A stretch of DNA of 64,000 nt from Hyphomicrobiales bacterium (GCA_017305835.1 JAFKJY010000062.1:32494-96493), one strand, 5' to 3'; numbered from the stretch's first letter, positions 36,479-46,926 are shown. Notes: generated by a model from the sequence alone, not told the origin. A program made the numbers and translations.

Positions 36479-37756
36479 CTAGTTTGCTTTTTTCGCTTGT
36501 TGAAGCGCTTCCTTGCTTTCGGCCCGCGCCTTGCTGCCCGCCGTGCGGCCGACGAGGCGGCCGAACAGCAGCGAGGTGCGCAGCAGCGGCGCGAAATGCG
36601 TCCGCTCGGCGCGCGGGACCGAAGGCCGCACGCCCATGCGATAGATGATGACCACGATCAGCCCGGCATAGACGGCGGCGGAGAACAGGAACAGCGAATG
36701 CGGCCCGAACCGCTCCATCACGTTGGAGGCGGCATAGGGGCCGACCACCGCGCCGACCGAATAGAACAGCATCAGCCCGGCGTTGATCAGCACGAACTCG
36801 TTCTCGCCGGCATGGTCGTTGGCATGCGCGGCCGACAGCGAGTAGAGCGGCATGGCGAACGAGCCGAAGACGAACACCGCGACGAAGTTGGGCAGCGGCT
36901 CGTTGCCGATCAGGAAGGAGAGTGCCAGCGCCGCCGCCAGCGCCAGCATCGTGCTGCCGAGCAGCGTCACGCGCCGGTCGAGCCGGTCCGACAGGTAGCC
37001 GAGCGGATACTGGATCACCGCGCCGCCGATGATCGAGGCGCTGATGAAGGTCGCCACGTCCGCTACCGACATGCCGATCTGCTCGGCATAGACCGGGCTC
37101 ATCGTGCGGAAGGCGCTGTTGGTCAGGCCGACCGCGATGCAACCGATCGCCGCCAGCGGCGAGATCGCCCAGGCGCGCTTCAGGTCGAGCTTCACGTCGT
37201 CCGGCGGCTTCGGGTTGGAGCGGTCGCCGAGCGAGACGGGCACCAGCGACAGCGTGATCATGATCGACATGACGGCGAAGATGGAGAACCCCTCGACGCC
37301 GATCACCGGGATGAGGAACTGCGCGCTGGTCACGCTGCCGAGGTCGATGACGCGGTAGACGCCGAGCACCTGCGCGCGGTCGCGGTTGGCCACGCCCGAA
37401 TTGAGCCAGGCCTCCATCACCGTGAACAGTCCGGCGAAGCAGAAGCCGGTGAGGAAGCGCACGACCGACCACACGACCGGGTCGATCGCCAGCGCCAGCA
37501 TCAGCGTGCCGGCGGACGCCATCGCCGCCAGCGCCGAGAAGGCGCGCACGTGGCCGACCGCCCGCATCATCCGCACGATCGCCAGGCAGCCGATCAGGAA
37601 GCCGCAGAAATAGGCGGTCCCCATGAAGCCGATCGTGTTGGCGGAAAAGCCCTCCTGCGCCCCGCGCAGCGCGATGAAGGTGCCCTGCAGCCCGTTGCCC
37701 CCGAGCAGGATGCCGGCGGCGATGAGCAGCGGGATGAGCGGGCGAATCGAGGACAC
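36479..37756 (-). CDS. MFS transporter (YcaD-like)
   Basis: A 425-residue major-facilitator protein with 12 predicted TM segments. Resembling YcaD are the start LIPLLIAAGILLGGNGLQGTFIALRGAQEGFSANTIG, VMEAWLNSGVANRDRAQVLGVYRV, and YPLGYLSDRLDRRVTLLG. The substrate is unknown. The start GTG 37756 (VSSIRPLIPLL) was chosen because it directly precedes TM1; no good ribosome site is visible and earlier in-frame codons exist. It is immediately upstream of rnd. Confidence 0.85.
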   Translation of the reverse strand: MSSIRPLIPLLIAAGILLGGNGLQGTFIALRGAQEGFSANTIGFMGTAYFCGFLIGCLAIVRMMRAVGHVRAFSALAAMASAGTLMLALAIDPVVWSVVRFLTGFCFAGLFTVMEAWLNSGVANRDRAQVLGVYRVIDLGSVTSAQFLIPVIGVEGFSIFAVMSIMITLSLVPVSLGDRSNPKPPDDVKLDLKRAWAISPLAAIGCIAVGLTNSAFRTMSPVYAEQIGMSVADVATFISASIIGGAVIQYPLGYLSDRLDRRVTLLGSTMLALAAALALSFLIGNEPLPNFVAVFVFGSFAMPLYSLSAAHANDHAGENEFVLINAGLMLFYSVGAVVGPYAASNVMERFGPHSLFLFSAAVYAGLIVVIIYRMGVRPSVPRAERTHFAPLLRTSLLFGRLVGRTAGSKARAESKEALQQAKKAN

Positions 37757-37918
37757 GAAGATGCGGGGCCGGCGGAACCTTGTTCGGTCCTCTATAAGTG
37801 CTTCGCGTCCCCCGCGCCATGCGCCAGGCGACCTGCCTCGCCTCTCCAGCGACGCTCTCCGCACCCGGGCTTGGGTGCCGGCTGCGGCCGCGCTATATTG
37901 GGTGGACAGGAGAAAGCC

Positions 37919-38185
37919 ATGACGAACCTCAATCTGCGCGTCCGTTCCGACATCAGGGAGTGGATCGAGTCGCGCGTCGAGAAGGGCGAGTTCTCGACGG
38001 CCGGGGACTATCTGTCGGAACTCGTCGAGCGCGACCGCGAAAGCCGTTCGGACGAGGAGCGTCTGGAAGATCTTCGCCGCATCGTCGCGGATGCCGAGGC
38101 CAGCGGTATCAGCGACCGAACGATGGACGAGATATTCGCCGAGGCGGTCGCGCGGGCGAAGGCCCGCGGGACCTACCGTGAGTAG
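37919..38185 (+). CDS. parD: ParD-family antitoxin
   Basis: An 88-residue type II antitoxin. The N-terminal ribbon-helix-helix is MTNLNLRVRSDIREWIESRVEKGEFSTAGDYLSELVERDR, typical of ParD, and an acidic, helical C-terminus binds the toxin. ATG 37919 follows AGGAG. The 3' end overlaps the toxin gene by 8 bp. A long in-frame extension upstream is antisense to the MFS gene and was rejected. Confidence 0.9.
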   Translation: MTNLNLRVRSDIREWIESRVEKGEFSTAGDYLSELVERDRESRSDEERLEDLRRIVADAEASGISDRTMDEIFAEAVARAKARGTYRE

Positions 38186-38468
38186 CTACAGGCTGTCGGC
38201 CCGCGCGGATCGAGACCTCGGGGACATCTTTTTCGCCAGTATCGAACTCTTTGGCCCAAACCAGGCGCGGCGTTACCGCGCTTCGCTCGGCCACTGCTTC
38301 TCCCTTCTGGCCGACAACCCGCGCATGGGCCGCAGCGCCGCGGGCATCGCGCCGGGCGTGCGCCGCCATGAGCACGGCAGTCATGTCATCCTGTATCGGG
38401 AAGTCGACGGCGGCGTCCTCATTCTTGCCCTCGTCCATGGCCGCAGCGTGCGCGGGCTGGAGCTCTGA
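38178..38468 (+). CDS. parE: ParE-family toxin (type II toxin-antitoxin)
   Basis: A 96-residue ParE/RelE-fold toxin: VSSYRLSARADRDLGDIFFASIELFGPNQARRYRASLGHCFSLLADNPRMGR, ending HVILYREVDGGVLILALVHGR. ParE toxins inhibit DNA gyrase. GTG 38178 overlaps the end of the antitoxin gene (GTGAGTAG), which gives coupled translation. This toxin parE is not topoisomerase IV subunit B. It is the second toxin-antitoxin pair in the window. Confidence 0.9.
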   Translation: MSSYRLSARADRDLGDIFFASIELFGPNQARRYRASLGHCFSLLADNPRMGRSAAGIAPGVRRHEHGSHVILYREVDGGVLILALVHGRSVRGLEL

Positions 38469-38617
38469 ACCCGGAGCAGGAGGGCTGCCGCCTCCGGCGT
38501 GATGGTGCGGCGCCGCGCTCTCCTTGACAATCCGGCCTGCCCATGCGCTTTTCCGCGCGAATTTCGGCGGCCTCGGGCCGCTTTTCAGTCACTCGGCCAG
38601 TCGCTCGGAAACACATC

Positions 38618-40405
38618 ATGCACCGCTATCGCAGCCACACCTGCGCGCAACTCCGCAAATCCGAGGTCGGCAAGGCCGTGCGCCTGTCGGGCTGGGTCCA
38701 TCGCGTGCGCGACCATGGCGGCCTGCTCTTCATCGATCTGCGCGACCATTACGGCATCACGCAGATCGTCGCCGATCCGGATTCGCCCTGCTTCAAGACG
38801 GCGGAGACGGTGCGCGGCGAGTGGGTGATCCGCGTCGACGGCGCCGTCAAGGCGCGATCGCCCGAGACCGTCAATGCCAAGATGCCGACCGGCGAGATCG
38901 AGGTCTATGGGCAGGAGATCGAAGTCCTGTCGCAGGCCAGGGAGCTGCCGCTGCCGGTGTTCGGCGAGCCGGACTATCCCGAGGACATCCGGCTGAAGTA
39001 CCGCTTCCTCGACCTGCGCCGCGAGACGCTGCACAGGAACATCGTCCTGCGCACGAGGATCATCGCCGAGATGCGCAAGCGGATGGGCGAGGCCGGCTTC
39101 ACCGAATATTCGACGCCGATCCTGACGGCCTCCTCGCCGGAGGGTGCGCGCGACTTCCTCGTGCCGAGCCGGCTCCACGAGGGCAAGTTCTACGCGCTGC
39201 CGCAGGCGCCGCAGATCTACAAGCAGTTGATCATGGTCTCCGGCTTCGACCGCTATTTCCAGATCGCGCCCTGCTTCCGCGACGAGGACCCCCGCGCCGA
39301 CCGCCTGCCGGGCGAGTTCTACCAGCTCGACCTCGAGATGAGCTTCGTCGAGCAGGACGACGTGCTGTCGACGATGGAGCCCGTCCTTCGCTCGGTGTTC
39401 GAGACCTTCGCGGAAGGCAAGCCGGTCACGCAGGCTTTTCCGCGCATCGCCTGGGACGAGGCGATCCGCAAATACGGCTCCGACAAGCCGGATCTGCGCA
39501 ACCCGATCGAGATGCAGGACGTCTCCGAGCATTTCCGCGGCTCCGGCTTCAAGGTCTTCGCCGGCATCCTCGACGCCGGCGCGCAGAACCAGGTCTGGGC
39601 GATCCCCGCGCCGACCGGCGGCTCGCGCGCATTCTGCGACCGCATGAACTCCTGGGCGCAGGGCGAGGGCCAGCCGGGGCTGGGCTACATCTTCTGGCGC
39701 GAGGAGGGCGGCAAGCTTGAAGGCGCCGGCCCCATCGCCAAGAACATCGGCGAGGCGCGCACCGAGGCGATCCGCACCCAGCTCGGCTTGAAGGCCGGCG
39801 ACGCCTGCTTCTTCGCGGCGGGCGACCCCAAGAAGTTCTATTCCTTCGCCGGTGCCGCGCGCACCCGCGCCGGCGAGGAGCTGAACCTCGTCGACCGCGA
39901 CCGCTTCGCGCTCTGCTGGATCGTCGACTTCCCGTTCTTCGAGTGGAACGAGGAGGAGAAGAAGATCGACTTCGGCCACAACCCGTTCTCCATGCCGCAG
40001 GGCGGCATCGAGGCGCTGTCCTCGGCCGAGCCGCTGTCGATCAAGGCGTTCCAGTACGACATGGTCTGCAACGGCTTCGAGATCGCGTCGGGTGGCATCC
40101 GCAACCACCTGCCGGAGACGATGGTGAAGGCCTTCGAGGTCGCCGGTTTCGACCGCGCCACCGTCGAGGACCGCTTCGGCGGCCTCTACCGCGCCTTCCA
40201 GTACGGCGCGCCGCCGCATGGCGGCATGGCGGCCGGCATCGACCGCATCGTCATGTTGCTCTGCGGCGCCAAGAATCTGCGCGAGATCACCATGTTCCCG
40301 ATGAACCAGCAGGCCATGGACCTGCTGATGGGCGCCCCGTCGGAAGCCACCCCGCAGCAGCTCCGCGAGCTCCACCTGCGCATCGCCCCGACCAAGAAGG
40401 ACTAG
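38618..40405 (+). CDS. aspS: Aspartyl-tRNA synthetase (non-discriminating type likely)
   Basis: A 595-residue bacterial class IIb synthetase. The N-terminal OB-fold ([38 protein letters not shown]) recognises the anticodon. Class II motif 2 ([19 protein letters not shown]) and motif 3 ([16 protein letters not shown]) are intact, with the bacterial GAD insertion between. In alphaproteobacteria this enzyme usually charges both tRNA-Asp and tRNA-Asn, followed by amidation; this is inferred from lineage. ATG 38618 is the family start. Upstream lies the ParDE pair. Confidence 0.96.
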   Translation: MHRYRSHTCAQLRKSEVGKAVRLSGWVHRVRDHGGLLFIDLRDHYGITQIVADPDSPCFKTAETVRGEWVIRVDGAVKARSPETVNAKMPTGEIEVYGQEIEVLSQARELPLPVFGEPDYPEDIRLKYRFLDLRRETLHRNIVLRTRIIAEMRKRMGEAGFTEYSTPILTASSPEGARDFLVPSRLHEGKFYALPQAPQIYKQLIMVSGFDRYFQIAPCFRDEDPRADRLPGEFYQLDLEMSFVEQDDVLSTMEPVLRSVFETFAEGKPVTQAFPRIAWDEAIRKYGSDKPDLRNPIEMQDVSEHFRGSGFKVFAGILDAGAQNQVWAIPAPTGGSRAFCDRMNSWAQGEGQPGLGYIFWREEGGKLEGAGPIAKNIGEARTEAIRTQLGLKAGDACFFAAGDPKKFYSFAGAARTRAGEELNLVDRDRFALCWIVDFPFFEWNEEEKKIDFGHNPFSMPQGGIEALSSAEPLSIKAFQYDMVCNGFEIASGGIRNHLPETMVKAFEVAGFDRATVEDRFGGLYRAFQYGAPPHGGMAAGIDRIVMLLCGAKNLREITMFPMNQQAMDLLMGAPSEATPQQLRELHLRIAPTKKD

Positions 40406-40410
40406 CCCTG

Positions 40411-40470
40411 GATCCTCCCCCGTTCACGGGGGAGGGGGACCATGCGCAGCATGGTGGAGGGGCGTTCCCG
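40411..40470. repeat. Palindromic intergenic repeat, family C
   Basis: cctcccccg-ttca-cgggggagg followed by gaccatgcg-cag-catggtgg: two adjacent short dyads, 60 bp in all. It starts 5 bp after the aspS stop and could act as a transcript-end hairpin, but no T-tract follows. Confidence 0.7.
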
Positions 40471-40618
40471 ACACCCCCGCGTCGCATGCTGCTCGCCAGC
40501 CTGATGTGGATCCTGCTGCTCCCATGCGGCATCGCCTTAGCTGTCTCGCTGTGAGCCGCCGGCCTCTGGCGGCGGCTGGACGACTTCGCTAGGGTTTTGG
40601 GGAGGCAGGTGGGTCGCG

Positions 40619-42451
40619 ATGCGCATGCGCGGATGGGTTCTGAAGTCGGTCCTTGCGTCTCTCGTGGCCCTGGCCGCCCTGCCTGCCGCGGGCCAGACGC
40701 CCATCCAGATGCGGCCCGACGAGGCCTTCTGGAACGCCATCCGCGACCGGGACGAGCTTGAACCGTTCCGCCTCTTTCTCGAAGCCTTCCCGCAGAGCCC
40801 CTATGCTGCCGAGGCGAAGGCGCGGCTGGAAGGAGCCGGTGCGCCTGCCTCCGGGCCTTCCGGAGTGTCTGCCGCCGGAGCTCCCGAGCCCGCCCCTGCC
40901 GGTCTGGCCCCGCCGCCGCTTCTGGTGCTCCCGTCCGCACCGCCGGTCGTCGTTGCGGCGCCGCCCCGGCCGGCGGTCGTTTCGGACGTCACGGTTCCCG
41001 ATCCCTTCGCCGACCCGGCCTCCTCGCCCGAGGCGAGGCTGCTCGCGGCGAGCTTCGTGGCGCGGCTCGGCGTGCTGCTCGAGCACCGCGATCTCGGCAC
41101 CTATGTGACCGGGCGCCTGCCGGGCGCTGCGGCGTGGCTCGGCGCCGGCGACGAGATCGTCTCGCTGAACGACATGCCCACCCATTCCTTCGAGGCGCTG
41201 GCGCGGGTGGCGTGGAAGGCGGTGCAGGACCGCAGGCCCCTGCAACTGGTCGTCGTCCGCAATGGCGAGCGGACCCCCGTCCAGGTCTCGTCCAGCGCGC
41301 AGGCGACATTCGGGCAGGAGATGCAGTTCGTCGCCGACGATGCGGCGTCGGCCATCCGTTATTTCTGGGACGACAGGTCGGCCGCGCGCGACCCGCGCTT
41401 CTTCGCCGATTTCGCGCTCGCCTATCCGGGGCACGAGCGCGCCGCGACAGCGCGCGATCTCGCCGTCGTGCTGAGCTTCCAGAAGCGCCAGCAGGTCGAC
41501 GAGGCGCAGTTCGTCTCGGCATTGGGCGTCTTGCAGGCACAGGGTCTCCTGAAGGACGCGCAGGGTCAGTTCCCTGCCGTCCCGGCCGAGAGCGCGGTGG
41601 CCGCCATCCGCGCCTGGCAGCAGGCGTCCGGCGTCGCGCCGACCGGCTATATTGGGTCCGCCGCTGTGGCCGCTCTGCTGGCCGGAGATTTGTCGGAAGC
41701 CGAGAGAGAACGGAAGCTCTTCGATGAACTGCTGAAACGCGGCATCCGGGTCGATTCCATCCGGGAATATGCGTGGTTCGCCCATGATCGGCTCGTGGGT
41801 GGCTTGTGGCCCAAGGGGAGGGAGCTGTACGCGGCGCTCCGCAAGGAGTTGGGCCTGCCGCCCGGAGAGTATGTCGACGAGGCGTTCCTGAAGGCATTGC
41901 TGTCGGCGCCGCTGGACTACAATCTCAACGGCTCGGCGATGCAAACCGGCATCGTGGCGACGGCGCGCTTCGGCGACTGGCAGATGAACGACCCGAATGC
42001 CGACTGGAAGCTCTGCGAAATCTACGTGGAGGCTCCGTCGGTGTCGGTCACGCGGGGATATGTGATGCCGCCGTTCGGCTTCGCGCCGCACCTGTCGCTG
42101 GTCCGCGAGCTCGACTATCCCGACACGCAGATGATGTTCCTGCTCGGCGAGATGGATCTTTTTGCAGCCGAGGGCGACATCCATCTGACCGACGGAAAGA
42201 CCCGCGTGGCCCTGGTGCGCCGAGAGGCCGGAGCGGATATCCCGCGGTTCATGGGTCCGGCGCGGGAGCCGAGAGGACAGGCCAGGGCGGTGATCGACCT
42301 GCTGGCGCGCTCCAGCGAGGTCTTCCTCGTCGGGCCTTCCATGTTCGGCGGCGAGGCGAGCGTGCGCTTTTCGTCCAATGGCTTCACCAGGGCGTTCAGG
42401 GACATGAGCCGGCGGTGTGCCGGAGGGGTGCTCGATGCGTGGCTCGAATAG
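40619..42451 (+). CDS. Large secreted protein with PDZ-like and peptidoglycan-binding-like domains
   Basis: A 610-residue exported protein of unknown function. The signal peptide ends near residue 25 (LPAAGQ). Residues 30-70 (EAFWNAIRDRDELEPFRLFLEAFPQSPYAAEAKARL) are like the linker of secreted caspase-type proteins. A Pro/Ala-rich stretch (75-130) follows. Residues about 135-225 look like a PDZ domain (YVTGRLPGAAAWLGAGDEIVSLNDMP), and about 300-350 like a peptidoglycan-binding helix bundle (AVAAIRAWQQASGVAPTGYIGSAAVAAL). The last 170 residues end FSSNGFTRAFRDMSRRC, as in several rhizobial envelope proteins. No catalytic site is evident. The start is ATG 40619 (or 40625). Confidence 0.8.
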   Translation: MRMRGWVLKSVLASLVALAALPAAGQTPIQMRPDEAFWNAIRDRDELEPFRLFLEAFPQSPYAAEAKARLEGAGAPASGPSGVSAAGAPEPAPAGLAPPPLLVLPSAPPVVVAAPPRPAVVSDVTVPDPFADPASSPEARLLAASFVARLGVLLEHRDLGTYVTGRLPGAAAWLGAGDEIVSLNDMPTHSFEALARVAWKAVQDRRPLQLVVVRNGERTPVQVSSSAQATFGQEMQFVADDAASAIRYFWDDRSAARDPRFFADFALAYPGHERAATARDLAVVLSFQKRQQVDEAQFVSALGVLQAQGLLKDAQGQFPAVPAESAVAAIRAWQQASGVAPTGYIGSAAVAALLAGDLSEAERERKLFDELLKRGIRVDSIREYAWFAHDRLVGGLWPKGRELYAALRKELGLPPGEYVDEAFLKALLSAPLDYNLNGSAMQTGIVATARFGDWQMNDPNADWKLCEIYVEAPSVSVTRGYVMPPFGFAPHLSLVRELDYPDTQMMFLLGEMDLFAAEGDIHLTDGKTRVALVRREAGADIPRFMGPAREPRGQARAVIDLLARSSEVFLVGPSMFGGEASVRFSSNGFTRAFRDMSRRCAGGVLDAWLE

Positions 42452-43064
42452 CAGGCCGCCGCGCATCCTCGTCACCGGCTTCTCCGTCTTTCCCGGCGCG
42501 CCGGTCAATCCGACCGAGCATCTGGTCGCCGCGTTGCGGGCCGATCCGGCCTTGCTCGCGAGCCACGGCGAGGTCCGCGCGGAGGTGCTGCCGGTCGAAT
42601 ACGGCCGCGTCCCGGGGCTGCTCGAAGCGCTCGGCCGCAATTTCGCGCCCGACATCGCCATCCATTTCGGCCTGAGCGCGAAGGCGACCGGCTTCACGCT
42701 GGAGCGGCTGGCGCGCAACGCCATCGCCGCGGCAAAGCCGGACAATTGCGGTGTCCTTCCGCCGCCGGCCTGCATCTTCGACGGCGGCGCCGACCTGCCG
42801 TCGACCCTGCCGCTCGACGAGATCGCAGCGCGCCTCGCCGGGGCCGGCCTGCCGGTCGACTGGTCGGACGACGCCGGCGGCTATCTCTGCAACTATCTGT
42901 TCTACCTGTCGCGCAGCCCGGCCTTCGCCGGCCTGTCGGCGCCGATGGCGGGCTTCGTCCACGTGCCGCCGCTGCGCGAGGCGGAGCCGGCGCACCCGGC
43001 CGCCATGCCGCCCGCCGAACTCGTGCGCGGCGCCCGCCTCGTCGTCGCCGCCTGCGCGGCGTAG
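42435..43064 (+). CDS. pcp: Pyroglutamyl-peptidase I (peptidase C15)
   Basis: A 209-residue cysteine peptidase removing N-terminal pyroglutamate. The catalytic residues are Glu90 (LERLARN), Cys152 (GGYLCNYLFY) and His176 (GFVHVP). The N-terminus ILVTGFSVFPGAPVNPTE is typical. ATG 42435 overlaps the preceding gene by 17 bp and has GGAGGGG upstream, so translation is coupled to the large secreted-protein gene. The last residues are followed by a convergent gene. Confidence 0.93.
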   Translation: MRGSNSRPPRILVTGFSVFPGAPVNPTEHLVAALRADPALLASHGEVRAEVLPVEYGRVPGLLEALGRNFAPDIAIHFGLSAKATGFTLERLARNAIAAAKPDNCGVLPPPACIFDGGADLPSTLPLDEIAARLAGAGLPVDWSDDAGGYLCNYLFYLSRSPAFAGLSAPMAGFVHVPPLREAEPAHPAAMPPAELVRGARLVVAACAA

Positions 43065-43098
43065 TGGGGCGCCGCGCGCACGGGCCGCTGACGCGCCG

Positions 43099-44283
43099 CT
43101 ATTCGTTCGCCTCCACCTTGATGCCGAGCTGCTGCGCCAGACCCGGCGTCGCCTGCAGCGCGCCCATGGCGATCGCCGCGCCCGAGACCGGCTCCGGCGG
43201 CTCGACGGCGATCGCGATGTTGCCCGGCTCCGCGAGGAAGCGCGCCACCGCGTCCGAGGCCTGCTTGGTCAGCGCGGGGTCGCGGAAGAAGCCGGCCCAC
43301 TGCTCCACCGCCTGCGCCGCCTGCGCGGCGATCGCAGCCCGGTCCTGCCCGCTGTCCTTGGCCGTCAGGTCGAGCGCCCGCCCGGTCAGCGAATCGTCCT
43401 GGAATTCGATGCGCGCCGAATGCAGCGTCGTCTGCGCCAGCAGCCCCACCGCCTGGATACCGGCCATCGTGTTGTCGCCGTCGGGATTGGCCGCCATCTG
43501 CGCCTGCAGCCGCGCCATCGCGCCCAGCAGCGGCATGCCGACGCCGGCGACGTCGAAGCTCATGCTCAGCGTGCCGGCGTCCTCGACCGACACGTCGTAC
43601 TTGTCGAGCGCCAGCCGGCCGTCGGCCTCGTCCCAGCTCCCGTCGAACTCGATGTAGCCGCCGAGCTTGCGGTAGCCCAGCGCGTCGACGCTCTGCTGCG
43701 TGTCCGGGTCCTTGAGCGAATCGAGATTGAGGTGGAAGGCCTCCACCGCGCCGGTGAACTGCGCCGGCTTGCCTTCGCCCTCCGACGCCACGTCGACATG
43801 CAGGTCGCTGACCTTCAGGATCTCGTTCTGGTGGACGTTGAAGGTGAGGTCGCGGATCTGCAGGCCGCCATAGGGCAGGGCGGGTGCCGGCTGGCCCTCC
43901 GCCGGCAGCACGAGGTCGCGCACGGTGGTGTCGTAGACGACGAACTCGCTGTCCTCGACCTTCTGGGTGAAGGAGGGGATCGCCAGCCGCCCGATCTTCC
44001 AGCCGTCGCCTTCGCGCGCCACGTCGGAGAGATCGACCGTGGACAGCACGACCTGGCCGTTCTGCGCCGCGATCCTGACGTCGAGCAGCGTCGTGACGTC
44101 GGCGCCGGTCTCGCCCTTGTAGGTCTCGACCTTGTCCCAGTCGATCGGCGAGCCCTGCTCGGCCATGTAGCTCTTCAGCCGGGCGAGCATCGCCTCGTCG
44201 GCCTGCGCGGCGGCCGGCTGGATGGCGGCGATTGCGATCAGCGCGGCGAAGGCGGCCGGCGCGAGGAGGCGGAATGTCGTCAT
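43099..44283 (-). CDS. Hypothetical periplasmic protein
   Basis: A 394-residue protein with a signal peptide (MTTFRLLAPAAFAALIAIAAIQPAAA|QA). The mature part is rich in beta-strands and Asp/Leu repeats (VVLSTVDLSDVAREGDGWKIGRLAIP, YGGLQIRDLTFNVHQNEILKVSDLHVDV). I do not recognise the family. The pattern is reminiscent of lipid-tube or AsmA/YdgA-like periplasmic proteins, but I would not name it. The start is ATG 44283 with AGGGAA upstream. It is divergent from parC across 185 bp. Confidence 0.75.
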   Translation of the reverse strand: MTTFRLLAPAAFAALIAIAAIQPAAAQADEAMLARLKSYMAEQGSPIDWDKVETYKGETGADVTTLLDVRIAAQNGQVVLSTVDLSDVAREGDGWKIGRLAIPSFTQKVEDSEFVVYDTTVRDLVLPAEGQPAPALPYGGLQIRDLTFNVHQNEILKVSDLHVDVASEGEGKPAQFTGAVEAFHLNLDSLKDPDTQQSVDALGYRKLGGYIEFDGSWDEADGRLALDKYDVSVEDAGTLSMSFDVAGVGMPLLGAMARLQAQMAANPDGDNTMAGIQAVGLLAQTTLHSARIEFQDDSLTGRALDLTAKDSGQDRAAIAAQAAQAVEQWAGFFRDPALTKQASDAVARFLAEPGNIAIAVEPPEPVSGAAIAMGALQATPGLAQQLGIKVEANE

Positions 44284-44468
44284 CTGCGTTCCCTGGCGTG
44301 TGGTCTGCGAACATTTGTGGCCGGCAATCGCGGCGAGCGCGCGGCAGCCGGCGGACTGTGGCCCGAAACCGGGCGGCATGCCAAGCGGTTCCATCCCGTC
44401 GCCGCGACCCGACGCCCGCAAACCCCCTTGCACTTGCCGCGAATCGCCTCCTCGACTAACCCCGTGCC

Positions 44469-46754
44469 ATGGGAAAACGCACGACACCGCCGCCCTCCGA
44501 TGGCGGCGCCGACCACATCGAGCCGGTCGACCTGAAGAAGGCGCTCGAGGAACGCTACCTCGCCTATGCGCTGTCGACCATCATGCACCGGGCGCTGCCC
44601 GACCTGCGCGACGGGCTGAAGCCGGTCCACCGCCGCATCGTGCACGCCATGCGGCTCGCCCGCCTCGAGCCCGGCCAGCGCTTCTCCAAATGCGCGGCCA
44701 TCGTCGGCGACGTGATGGGCAAGTTCCATCCGCATGGCGACCAGTCGATCTACGACGCGCTGGTCCGCCTCGCCCAGCCCTTCGCCATGCGCTACCCGCT
44801 GGTCGACGGCCAGGGCAATTTCGGCAATGTCGACGGCGATAACGCCGCGGCCATGCGCTACACCGAGGCGCGCATGACGCAGGCCGCCTCCGAGATCCTC
44901 GAAGGCATCACCGAGGACGCGGTCGACTTCCGCCCCACCTACAACGAGGAGGACGAGGAGCCGGCCGTGCTGCCCGGCGCCTTCCCCAACCTTCTCGCCA
45001 ACGGCTCGTCCGGCATCGCCGTGGGCATGGCCACCTCGATCCCGCCGCACAACGCGGCCGAGCTGTGCGAGGCCGCCGTCCACCTGATCGACAACCCGGC
45101 CGCCACGACCGCCGACCTGATGCGCTTCGTGGAAGGGCCGGACTTCCCGACCGGCGGCATCGTCGTCGACGACCGCGCCTCGATCCTCGACGCCTACGAG
45201 ACCGGCCGCGGCTCCTTCCGCGTGCGGGCGAAGTGGGAGCAGGAGGACCAGGGCCGCGGCACTTGGGTGGCCGTCGTCACCGAGATCCCCTACGGCGTGC
45301 AGAAGTCGCGCCTCATCGAGAAGATCGCCGAGCTGATCCTTGCGCGAAAACTGCCGCTGGTCGAGGACGTCAACGACGAGTCCGCCGAGGACATCCGCCT
45401 CGTCATCACGCCGAAAAGCCGCGCGGTCGACCCGGCCTTGATGATGGAATCGCTGTTCAAGCTCTCCGAGCTGGAGACGCGCTTCCCGCTCAACATGAAC
45501 GTGCTGTCGCGCGGAAAAGTGCCGGGCGTGCTGTCGCTGGCCGAGATCCTGCGCCAGTGGCTGGAGCACCGCCGCGAGGTGCTGATGCGCCGCTCGCGCC
45601 ACCGGCTGGCCGAGATCGACCGCCGGCTGGAGATCCTCGGCGGCTACCTGATCGCCTATCTGAACATCGACGAGGTCATCCGCATCATCCGCGAGGAGGA
45701 CGAGCCCAAGCCGGTGATGATGGCCCGCTGGGGGCTCACCGACCTGCAGGCCGAGGCGATCCTCAACATGCGGCTGCGGGCGCTGCGCAAGCTGGAAGAG
45801 TTCGAGATCCGCAAGGAGCATGACGGCCTGTCCGAGGAGAAGGCCGGCATCGAGGCGCTGCTGGCCTCGGAGAAGAAGCAGTGGGCGACCGTGCGCTGGC
45901 AGGTCGGCGAGATCGGCAGGAAATACGGCAGGGACACCGAGCTCGGCCGCCGCCGCACCGTCTTCGCCGAGGCCCCCGAGCACGACATCGGCGACATCCA
46001 CCAGGCGATGGTGGAGAAGGAGCCGGTCACGGTCGTCGTCTCGGAGAAGGGCTGGCTGCGCGCCATGAAGGGCCACATGGCCGACTTCTCGACGCTGGCC
46101 TTCAAGGAGGGCGACGCGCTCAAGCTCGCCTTCCATGCCCAGACCACCGACAAGATCCTGTTCTTCACCACCGGCGGCAAGTTCTACACGATCGGCGCCG
46201 ACCGGCTGCCGGGCGGTCGCGGCCACGGCGAGCCGATCCGCATCATGGTCGACATGGAGAACGACCAGGCGATCGTCACCGCCTTCGCCCACGACCCGTC
46301 GCGAAAGCTGCTGCTGGTCTCCCACGAGGGCAACGGTTTTGTCGTGCCCGAGGCCGAGGTCGTCGCGAACACGCGAAAAGGCAAGCAGGTGATGAACGTC
46401 CGCGCCCCGGACGAAGCGAAGCTGTGCATGCCCATGCCCGCCGACGCCGACCACCTCGCCATCGTCGGCGAGAACCGCAAGCTGCTGGTCTTCCGCTTCG
46501 CCGGCGAAGGCGCGAAGGATGCCGACCGCATCCCGGAGATGCCGCGCGGCAAGGGCGTGCGCCTGCAGAAATACAAGGACGGCGGCGTCTCCGACGCCAA
46601 ACCCTTCGCTCTGACCGCCGGCCTCACCTGGACCGACAGCGCCGACCGCACCTTCGTGAAACCCGCGGCGGAGCTGGCGGAGTGGATAGGGGCGAGGGCC
46701 TCAGCGGGCCGGATGGTGCCGAAGGGGTTCCCAAGGACCGGGAAGTTTGGGTGA
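44469..46754 (+). CDS. parC: DNA topoisomerase IV subunit A
   Basis: A 761-residue type IIA topoisomerase subunit that decatenates daughter chromosomes together with ParE. The catalytic Tyr131 lies in [10 protein letters not shown]. The winged-helix signature ([17 protein letters not shown]) and the QRDR segment [10 protein letters not shown] (87-96) are present, with Gln92 at the position of E. coli ParC Ser80. The C-terminal half forms a GyrA-like pinwheel lacking a clear GyrA box, as expected for ParC. ATG 44469 matches the family start. Its partner gene is not in the window. Confidence 0.94.
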   Translation: MGKRTTPPPSDGGADHIEPVDLKKALEERYLAYALSTIMHRALPDLRDGLKPVHRRIVHAMRLARLEPGQRFSKCAAIVGDVMGKFHPHGDQSIYDALVRLAQPFAMRYPLVDGQGNFGNVDGDNAAAMRYTEARMTQAASEILEGITEDAVDFRPTYNEEDEEPAVLPGAFPNLLANGSSGIAVGMATSIPPHNAAELCEAAVHLIDNPAATTADLMRFVEGPDFPTGGIVVDDRASILDAYETGRGSFRVRAKWEQEDQGRGTWVAVVTEIPYGVQKSRLIEKIAELILARKLPLVEDVNDESAEDIRLVITPKSRAVDPALMMESLFKLSELETRFPLNMNVLSRGKVPGVLSLAEILRQWLEHRREVLMRRSRHRLAEIDRRLEILGGYLIAYLNIDEVIRIIREEDEPKPVMMARWGLTDLQAEAILNMRLRALRKLEEFEIRKEHDGLSEEKAGIEALLASEKKQWATVRWQVGEIGRKYGRDTELGRRRTVFAEAPEHDIGDIHQAMVEKEPVTVVVSEKGWLRAMKGHMADFSTLAFKEGDALKLAFHAQTTDKILFFTTGGKFYTIGADRLPGGRGHGEPIRIMVDMENDQAIVTAFAHDPSRKLLLVSHEGNGFVVPEAEVVANTRKGKQVMNVRAPDEAKLCMPMPADADHLAIVGENRKLLVFRFAGEGAKDADRIPEMPRGKGVRLQKYKDGGVSDAKPFALTAGLTWTDSADRTFVKPAAELAEWIGARASAGRMVPKGFPRTGKFG

Positions 46755-46768
46755 GCTTCCCCGCGTTT

Positions 46769-46926
46769 CGTCATCCCAGGGCGAAGCCGGAGCGAAGCGG
46801 AGGCGTAGACCCTGGGATCCATGCCTGACCATACCGGCCGCGTGAGGCAGTGGGCGAAGGGCGCGGCTCCTGCGCCGCCTCGCACTTCACCAGCGCTGCG
46901 GCATGGATCCTCGGGTCAAGCCCGAG
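46769..46926. repeat. Dispersed palindromic repeat, family D, left part (interrupted by the island)
   Basis: It begins cgtcatccc and contains the core cggccgcgtgaggc shared, in the same orientation, with the intact copy at 55933-56101. Its right arm reads ggatcctcgggtcaagcccgag and then stops abruptly. The missing end, gatgacg, is found at 55588-55594, beyond the integrated element. The intact element would have been about 165 bp. Confidence 0.88.

Noticed and set aside
38178..38468. Topoisomerase IV subunit B as the partner of parC
   Set aside because: The ParE here is a 96-residue RelE/ParE-fold toxin paired with a ParD antitoxin; it shares only the gene name.
46769..46926. Reading the family D repeat upstream of the recombinase as part of the mobile element
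   Set aside because: The same repeat type occurs intact at 55933-56101 outside the element, and its missing seven bases lie exactly beyond attR, so it is host DNA.
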